This document shows positions 56,482-64,000 of a DNA stretch of 64,000 nucleotides, one piece after another. The notes below the pieces were generated by a model. The model was given only the letters and a program-made list of their open reading frames with translations. It was not told the DNA's origin and did not search any database. How positions within the stretch are numbered: the first letter of the stretch is position 1; each line of letters opens with the position of its first letter. A program made the translations under genes and the position numbers. The stretch is from the NCBI GenBank assembly GCA_020747065.1, contig JAGMVK010000003.1, positions 2,852,001-2,916,000 on the forward strand, read 5' to 3'. The stretch comes from Cadophora sp. MPI-SDFR-AT-0126. Its lineage: Eukaryota > Ascomycota > Leotiomycetes > Helotiales > Ploettnerulaceae.

Positions 56482-58961
56482 TCAATCCAGCTTTGCCTGT
56501 CCAAAAGGCCAAGTAACCTTCTTCTCCTGAGCCATGAAATCTTCCAAGTTCAAATTAATCGTCATGTCATTGCGACCACTCATGCTCTTCCACATTTGCG
56601 TTAGCATAATGACCCACTCATGCAAGAACTCATGAGGGTAATAAGGCTTCGCCCTTGGCTCCATGACAGCCGCCTCGTTCAGACGATTAGCGTACTGCCA
56701 GACGAGGTATTTGCGAAGCATGGATCCTTCCGTGGTGCGGTTGTAAGTGTGATTCAGGGCTGTGAGGCTCATCTGGGCGCTGACGTTTCGGACGCGATCG
56801 AGCTCGTTGAGGGCGAGATTTTGAAGTTTGGGGATTTGGAGATCGGTGGCGCAGATCAAGATGTCGACTAGGAAAGTTTGTTCGTCAGGGATACCTTGTT
56901 GAGGGAAGACTGGCTCTTGAGCGAGGAGAGGAAGGGGGTAGATGGTTTGCTTGAAGAACCACTATGGGAATTAGCACTGGGCTTTGCAATGTCGCTATTG
57001 TCATGTCATAGTTTTTACGACAAATGATTCGAAGGAGATACCGGACTGCGGATACCGCACATTTTTTGGGGAGCGTTAACTTACGTTGGTCAGAGCATAG
57101 CCAGTTGCTGGAAAGCTGATTTTGATTGGATACTGGTAGCTAGGACGCTGACGATTGCCATCGCTGTAGTACCAGGCGAGCTTCTTCGAGTGGTAGAATG
57201 CAAGGTCCCAATCAATTGGATAGGTGATCAAGGCTTGAATACTTTGAGCGGTTTGATCGTGGGCGACATATTCGTTGACTCCTGAGGTCTGATCTATCTT
57301 GAGGAAGATAGTCTTGGTTTGATCCCAACTAGACATAATTCGACCAGCAGCATGCCGAAGATCGTCACCTTCTTGTGGTGGCGGGTAGGGAGTGCGAAAG
57401 GGAGCTGGAATCGCAGCGTTGTGAGCTGCCCATGCGTTGTTGGCAGCCTCCGAGATGGCGCGATAGTCCATTTGAGAGAGAACTCTTCTGCTTGGGGTTT
57501 CGAAAACTTGAGGTGGTAATGTTGGATACTGGTTTGCTGGAGATGAGCTTACTGAAGCTGTGCTGATAGTTGCAGGATGACCGTTGCTTGCACTACAAAA
57601 TAGTCAGCACAGTTAAAAGATAGTTCGCAAAACTGAATTGTGGATGATTGACGTACCCCAAATTTCCAAGTGGTGTAAGGGCAGGAATACCAAGCGAGCT
57701 GAACACAGTCAGTAAAGTACGCAGATGAATATGGCGGCACCGAGTATTCAACTTACCCCCAGCCTTGTTGGAAGAAGGAGTTCTGTGGAGTGCGAACACC
57801 TGCTGGTTGGATCTCTCCAAGTATCGGATCAAATCCCGGAAACTCTGGTTGAAGTGTCGAATAAGGAGCGTAAGTTGTACTACCGCTGACGAACGGTAAA
57901 GGTGAAGTTGGATTGGCGGACCCTGTTGTCGTTTGCTGACCAACGTAAAGTATTCGCTTCGTAGCTATGGCTTTCGCGATACTAGCTTTTTCAGTCGGGC
58001 CACTACTGCGTGCAGCAGGAAGAGAGTCGGGGTAAGAAGGGTAAGGCCCAAAGGGATATGGCTGAGTTCCACTAGTGGTAGGGACAGTAGCACTTGGAGC
58101 AGGCAGATGCTTCTGTTGGGGGGCGGGAATTCCGCGAACTGTAGAAGATATAACGGAGGATTGTGGCTGGGGAGTGCTAGCTGTAGAGGTAGTCGAAGGA
58201 GGAAGAGGATTCCTATCTCGAGAGTGTTCGCCAATGGTACTGACCGGAGGATGAGGTGCGTGTTGTGCGTTTGTATATCTAAGGTGAGGAGGAACAGTTT
58301 CGACGACCGTTTGCTGGTTTTGTTTATCTTGTTGGCTGCTGATGGATGTAGGCGAAGAGAAGGGTATGGACGGCGGGTGGGATCGAGGGACCGGAAGATT
58401 AGAGTAGTACACCTGGGGGTACGGAGATTGGTATGGGCGAGTAGCAGAAGCAGTTGTCACAGCTTGTGGTCGTTGAGTTTTGCTTGGTGAAGTTGTAACA
58501 TAACAAGGCTGAGAATCTCTACTGGTAGCAGGGGCAATGGGTTTGACCCCATACTTGAAGCTGATTCGAGGGCGATCGCCACCGCACTTCTCTTTAGGAA
58601 CAACGTCTTTTTGAGTGCTATCTGCTGATTTCTCGTGTTGCAGATGATCATTTTGGAATGCTTGTATATCCGTGTCGTTGTCTGTCTCTTGTGGCTCGAG
58701 ATTGGTGGTTTCTCTCAGTAACTTCTGAAACTGTTCTTCTGCCTCGTCGTTTGTTTGGACTCTTTGTCGCTTTAGTTCAGGCTCATCTGTGTCTCTTCGA
58801 CTAGACTCAAGAGATCTTTTCTGGAGATTGTTGGATATACTTGGTTGAACGTTTCCAATCAGGGGAGCAGCGTGCAGAGTACCGGATAGACCGATTTCGC
58901 TGTTGTAGATCAAGCGCGATGGATAAGACGCGACATTATTGTGCTTGTTGAAGAGATCCAT
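56482..58961 (-). CDS. Large Pro/Gln-rich protein with BTB-like C-terminal region
   Basis: Four exons (57757-58961, 57657-57698, 57085-57592, 56482-56961) give 744 residues with canonical donors and consistent phases. Exon 2 is only 42 nt. Residues 1-480 are disordered, Ser/Thr/Pro/Gln-rich, with one nuclear-localisation-like basic stretch (ELKRQRVQTN) and Pro/Tyr repeats (PYPFGPYPSYP). The C-terminal 260 residues are folded: ISEAANNAWAAHNAA, ALITYPIDWDLAFYHSKKLA with WYYSDGNRQ, ATGYALTNWFFKQTIYPLPL, and LICATDLQIPKLQNLALNEL. The last matches the LWVLAEKLLIPRLQN helix of the BTB proteins next door, and TTEGSMLRKYLVWQYANRL matches their next helix. I infer a distant BTB-type protein, perhaps nuclear. 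The start ATG at 58961 fits the first exon. Confidence 0.75.
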
Positions 58962-61770
58962 GACGATCGAAAGAGAACCAATGGCGGAGGATCTTGAAGC
59001 TCAAGGGGATCGTACATCAAGGAACTTGATTTTGCAAAAGCAGGTTCCAGACTCGAATTCGTCTTCAGAAGCGTATGACAATCATTTAGCAAAGGGGCAG
59101 GAAGAATCTTCGAGGGTGCCCAGACGCACAATTGATGTCTTTACACGTCCATGAAAGCTCAAGACTCCAGGTTGCGGTGGAGATGTTGCAGAGACGCGTC
59201 TCGAGCAAGATTAATTGTTGGTGTAGAGAGGAGATTTTCGAAAGAAGTTTGTAACCTCGAGGTTCAGCCTTGCGGCAATTCAATTTTCTCCCTTGGCGAC
59301 AGCAACAGGTGACATCATACCTTGGAGTTCAGCTTTTCTAAGACGTATTATGTATCAGGCACTCAAATACTGGCTTTCAATGAAGATGGTATAGACATAC
59401 ACATGGAACAGTGAAAAACAATTCAGCGGTTTCAAATACCAACGTTGCGTGAGCTGTGCTTAAGAAAGTCTCTGCTTATGAACAACGCGTTGAGCTTCGG
59501 CCTTGAAGGCAAAGTGAAGTTTCCTGGTACCATTCACTAAGTTAAAATAGTAGCAAGTATCATAAAAGGCACGCAAGTTGCACAGTAACAAGACCAAAAG
59601 GCACAGATCAGAATGGGCCAGATCTTATAAAGACACATCAAGCACAATCCTACTTTACCTGGAAGAAACATTTCCTGACCCACAGTCATTGATAAGAACA
59701 TTTCCAATGAAGCCAAAGCAATCAATAAATTCAAGATTCACTAAGGCAAATGCCAAATTAGTACACACCTCTTTATAAAGACTCCTTTCATCTCCTTGAC
59801 CCATCAGGACCCTCAAAAAACCAGGCCACTTCAACCCTCCTATCCAGGTCATATTCCATCAATGTCACGCACATAATCGAGTTTCAGCAGTATCGCGTGA
59901 GTAACAAGCCATGGTTCTAGAGGACTCGGGTCGCATCCTAGCAGAGACTTCTATCCAATGCTTCGTCATAATCATCCCCAATCATACGGGCTGAGAGGTA
60001 CGGGAGAATTTCAGCAGGACAAGGTGGTGACACTGTATATCCATGATTTACATGTTTTAACTTTACATTGGTATTATCCTGGGCCATTCACATATCCAGG
60101 ACTTGCAATGCAAGGAAAATAAATATCGGAGCTCGCTTAACACCACCGTAAATAAGCCAAGCAATTTGAGTAAAAAAAAAGCCAAATCCCCCCCACAAAA
60201 ACACCGCGCAGATCAACTTCTCTATTGAAGACATATGCAGAAAAACATTGGAGGGAAATTATTTCAATCACTAATTCTTACCTAAAAAGTATGAAATGGC
60301 AAAACTCCCAGACTAATCGCGATGAGGCGGATGAATCCGACCGAGAAGCGACTAGTCTGTTAGAAGCCATGAGCTTGTCATGATTTTGAAGAGGCATCAC
60401 CGTGACGTAGAACGTGGGTGCTTGTACTGGAAGTAAAATCTTCTTATTTCATTAGATGTAGTCAATCCAATTTCACTGAAGATCGGACTCAGAAGGTGCA
60501 TGACAGAGTGGCTGCGTCTACGCAATGATTGAAACGGGAAAAGTCAGTGTGTTGTCGTCAAAGTTCAACTTTTGCTTGATTCATAAATCCCCAAGCCTCA
60601 GTCATCACTTCTGAATTGTCTTCGTCCAGCTCATAAAGTCGCGCCATCTACGTACACAACGGACATTAGGTCTGATACTTCTCATCACAATAAGTTTCTC
60701 ATAACGTAGCAGATCTAGGCCCAATTATCTGTTTCGAGAAAGTACTTAGGCATCCGTGAAACCTTCAAACGTGGAATATTGAGCGCCTACTATTGAAATA
60801 ATGGTCTCCATGGGTAAAATTAAGTATTGCGTTTGCTACGCCGCAATATTGAGACACTCCAGGAGATGCGTGAGTAAACACAGCAAAATTTCCCTTGAGA
60901 TGTCTTGTTCTTAATACGCCTGCTATTTCAAGGTTTCTGTGGTGATAAGTTAGTACATAAGATTAGAAGCTCAAGAAAGAGCCTCGGGTTTGCTGAACCA
61001 TTGCAGTGTTGATCAACGCTCGCTTGACATTAAGAGTTCAAATAATGTAGCGAACAAGGTATAAGTCTGTCCTCTGGTGCTGATTTGAGGCACTCAGAGG
61101 CTTAGAAATGAAACTATATGGCCATGCTGTAAGAAGCAATGATGGTAAGGTCGATATTTTGTTCATTGTGGACCTAAAAAAAATACCTGTCGCAACGTAT
61201 GAAGTCAGGGAAGCTTCAACCTGGGCGATCTGGTATTGACTCTTTTGGTTTGCAGTCCGACAGTATGTCTGGAGGCATTTGAACTTTCGTAGATAGGAAT
61301 CGAGATCAAAATCCATCAATCAGGGCGAGTTACATAGATAGAGCAACGTTAATAAACCTTGGTCGTTTACCGGAACATCCGAGGTTGACCTATCGTGGAG
61401 TCACGTTCCCGTGTGATTTACAGATGTCCAAATTTTGCCATTGAAGCTTGCAGTATTGCCATGAACAAGTTGTAAATCTACTCGGTCACATCTGAGTGCA
61501 AAGGTAAGGCTGACGTGAAACTCACTGCTTAAGAAGTAGCCTCGGGATAAACCCCGCGCTAAGCCTAGCTGGAGAAATCTCTTCCCACCCCACTTCAGCC
61601 TTGCCCCACTACAATACCGATAGTCCAAATCTACCTTGCCTAAGGTACTAGTCTTGAATCTATCATCATTTCTATCGTCCGTCTCTTCTTCTTATGCCAA
61701 TTCTCAAAATTAAAGATTTCTCAAAGTCCGATAAAAAAGCAGAGTCCACGAGGAAAGGAGAGGATTTAAA
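58962..61770. other. 2.8 kb gene-poor interval
   Basis: No supported gene. A 57-codon ORF at 58981-59154 (+) begins only 20 bp from the divergent start of the large BTB-like gene and is probably leader sequence. Other ORFs (59537-59852, 61038-61319, 61401-61628) are short and motif-free. An A9/C6 run occurs near 60172-60196. The final 200 bp form the leader of the methyltransferase gene. Confidence 0.4.
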
Positions 61771-62954
61771 ATGCCACCACCCCGCCAAGCACCCCAAATC
61801 CAACTCCTGGACGGCGGCCTAGGAACAACCCTCGCAGACCAACACTCCTGCACGTTCGATGCCAGCACGCCACTCTGGTCTTCACACCTCCTAGTCACCG
61901 ACCCAGACACTCTGCGCAAAGTCCAAACCGCGTTTGTAGATGCCGGTGCGGATGTGCTGCTCAGCGCTACTTATCAGGTGAGTTTTGAGGGGTTTGCTGG
62001 GACTGGTGATGGGATCGGGGAGAAGAGGGCCGCTGAGTTGATGAGGAGTGCTGTGGGGATTGCGCGGGGTGCCTTCGCTGCAAGTGGGACGAGAAATGAG
62101 GAGGATGGGAAGGAGAAGGGGAAAGTAGCGTTAAGTTTAGGCGCGTATGGAGCGACTATGATTCCTTCTCAGGAATACAGTGGGAAGTATGACGAAGCGC
62201 GATTATCTGTCTCCGGGTTGAAGGGATGGCATTTGAAGCGTCTCAGCGCATTTGCACCTATTTCTGGAATCGGCGCTGTGAGGGAGAACAGTCTCGACGA
62301 AGAGAAGCGAAGTAGGTGTTGGAAAGACGTGGATCTTGTTGCCTTTGAGACTTTGCCGCTGTTGGAGGAGATTACAGCTGTTAGGCAGGTTATGTATGAG
62401 CTCGAGGTTAGTAGGGTGGGTAAGAGGGAATTTTGGATCAGCTGTGTTTTCCCTGGGGAAGGGATGGGGTTGCCGGATGGGAGTTTAGTTGAGGATGTTG
62501 TGAGGGCGATGTTGGAGAGGAGAGAGGGGGAGATTGTGCCGATGGGCATTGGCATCAATTGTACGAAGGTTGGAAAATTGGAGGGATTGGTATTGGAGTT
62601 TGAGAGAGTTGTCGGGGAAGTGGTGCAGAGAGGTGCGGCTGAGTGGCCGAAGCTAGTGATTTATCCTGATGGGACTGATGGGGAAGTGTATGACACTGTC
62701 ACAAAGGAGTGGGTTAAGAGTGTGGATGGGGGTAAAAGTGAGGTGAGTCTTGTTTCTGTATCATGGCTTCTCGACGCGAGAAATAATAGCAGAGAATTGA
62801 CTTCGCCTAGATATCGTGGGACGAAACTGTTTTCGGTATTATGGACCGAGCTAGGAAACGAGGACTGTGGAAAGGTATACTTGTCGGCGGATGTTGCAAA
62901 ACCACGCCGGATGACATTTCAAAATTGCGAAGAAGGATTGACGAAGTCCTGTGA
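61771..62954 (+). CDS. Homocysteine S-methyltransferase
   Basis: The enzyme transfers a methyl group from S-methylmethionine or S-adenosylmethionine to homocysteine, making methionine (Mht1/Sam4 type). Two exons, 61771-62742 and 62811-62954, give 371 residues. Exon 1 holds LLDGGLGTTLADQ, the catalytic-barrel segment DAGADVLLSATYQVSFEGFA, SLGAYGA, LVAFETLPLLEEI and the first zinc Cys in GIGINCTKV. Exon 2 (ISWDETVFGIMDRARKRGLW and onward) supplies the other zinc ligands in LVGGCCKTTPDDI and ends RRRIDEVL. The intron is 68 nt with gtgagt donor. If it is not removed, the frame runs on to 63012 with a meaningless tail lacking GGCC. The family then has its usual length. Specificity between the two methyl donors cannot be told from sequence alone. 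Confidence 0.94.
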
Positions 62955-64000
62955 GCTTGTAAAGTCAATTTGGGATTGGGACCAACGGGGAACAAGAACA
63001 AGCGCCAAATAAGCGCCATTCTCTTCAGGCGTGTCTCATGACCGCTTTCCCGTTTTCTTGACACAAAGTTTCGGGAAGAGCAAAGGTGTGAGTTGGAAGA
63101 CTAGCGAGATCAAAGGAGCTGAGAGGAGGTTTGATACGTTAGTCATGGCAAAGCTGCTGATATTGACCCAGAAGACCATTTGAGGCAAGGAAGTGGAAAA
63201 AGGTTCGAAGACGAGACACCGCTGGAAAGTTAATGTAGCTTTGAACTTTGGCCGAAGTAAAAAGCTAGATCTAGCCCCGACTGACAAGTGCTGCGAAACA
63301 CACGATATACCTTGACCTCCTGTCTCGGAGCATCTTCAAACTTGAAGCTTCTCTTTCATCTTGCAGCAGCTTTAGCCTCGAGCTTATCGAACCAGAAATG
63401 TTCCACGGCGGATTGAAATCGAACGTTCAAGTATCCAAACACGTGATCATCCTGATGTCCCCATGTAACCCCGCGCCACTACCCACTTCGTGCTCCTTCC
63501 CAAGACCTGCCCAGACGTTAGAGCTCTCCCCATGAATCAGGACATGGCATCATTTCTTAAATTAAGTTTTACGATGTGACGATATGGCATGGCCTCATTG
63601 AGAAATGATAGCATCGCTTCCGTCTCGCCTCGCACAGAGCTTTCAGGGGTCTGTTTCTGAAAAGGCGTATCATTGCCGAAAGCCGGTGGTGATCTTCGAA
63701 GGGAGCTGGTGGGAGCTTTTGATCGACTATGTCTCATGATTGCAGCCAATATGATGGAAACAAGCGAGACGCAAGCAAATGTGCCTTGCCTTCCAGCTGC
63801 AGGGAGCTGTTACCGCTCTTTTCATTCAGACGACGAGCATCAGGTGACGTTGCCTTGAAGAATTTCGGAACTTGGCTCAACAAAACCAATGGGGCCTTAA
63901 GCCACGACTCAGATTCAAACTCTGAAAACAAAAGTCAAATATGAAGGTATGTAGATTAATCTCAACACTCCCGAAAGCTTCCTGTAGCCACTAAGATCTT
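62955..64000. other. Right flank without a confirmed gene
   Basis: About 1 kb. Short ORFs show no motif. Near 63952 the sequence ATGAAG is followed by a gtatgt donor, which could be the first exon of a plus-strand gene continuing beyond the window; this cannot be tested here. Confidence 0.35.

Noticed and set aside
58981..59154. 57-codon plus-strand ORF starting MAEDLEAQ
   Set aside because: Looks coding-like, but it begins 20 bp from the divergent ATG of the BTB-like gene, leaving no room for a promoter; more likely chance sequence in its leader.
1..64000. tRNA, rRNA, CRISPR or centromere/telomere features
   Set aside because: I looked for B-box-like GGTTCGANTC in intergenic DNA, short regularly spaced repeats and telomeric TTAGGG runs and saw none; a covariance-model scan would be decisive for tRNAs.

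Overview
The window is nuclear DNA of a filamentous ascomycete. Most genes carry one to four short GT-AG introns of about 45-140 nt with CTRAY-like branch points. Spacers are long and often pyrimidine-rich. Orthologues of yeast Pch2, Pre10, Idh1, Bud23, Svp26 and Pxr1 can be read directly. An alpha-type pheromone precursor with peptides of the form RCGHPGQPC suggests a Leotiomycete (Helotiales-like) fungus; that class placement is inference. I rebuilt about 20 protein-coding genes by splicing exons by eye. None has transcript support here.

Left part (1-24.7 kb): a gene-free flank, then the meiotic AAA+ ATPase PCH2 (-), a CSC1/OSCA-type channel (+), a large F-box protein (+), a small Arg/Pro-rich protein (+) and a BTB protein (+). 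The most unusual locus follows at 17.2-22.7 kb. It encodes a secreted, probably GPI-anchored protein with 17 six-cysteine 'CGDG...GDGC' modules of a type best known from bacteria and protists. Its reading frame is broken once, in module 15. Downstream lie an AT-rich, RIP-like island and a possible transposase remnant.

Middle part (24.7-45.3 kb): a divergent BTB-like gene, an unknown protein, proteasome subunit alpha-7 with a palindromic double E-box upstream, a histidine phosphatase, a MITE-like inverted repeat, the seven-copy pheromone precursor, mitochondrial NAD-isocitrate dehydrogenase subunit 1, and a long coiled-coil protein whose frame is interrupted by one in-frame TGA. Two more histidine-phosphatase loci follow, one truncated and one intact. 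The pheromone promoter has four exact CTATTGAG motifs in 287 bp; from memory this is the reported MAT1-1-1 (alpha-domain) binding motif of Penicillium.

Right part (45.8-64 kb): a housekeeping block (BUD23, SVP26, a small coiled-coil protein, PXR1, a membrane-anchored unknown). A BTB-family neighbourhood follows, with two canonical BTB genes, a decayed unrelated pseudogene and a 744-residue BTB-like protein. Then come a 2.8 kb gene-poor stretch and a homocysteine S-methyltransferase whose zinc-binding C-terminus appears only after splicing.

Housekeeping genes (PRE10, IDH1, BUD23, SVP26, PXR1) are interspersed with expanded accessory families (five BTB-type genes, three phosphoglycerate-mutase-type loci) and with mating or meiosis genes (pheromone, PCH2). 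No tRNA, rRNA or CRISPR was recognised.
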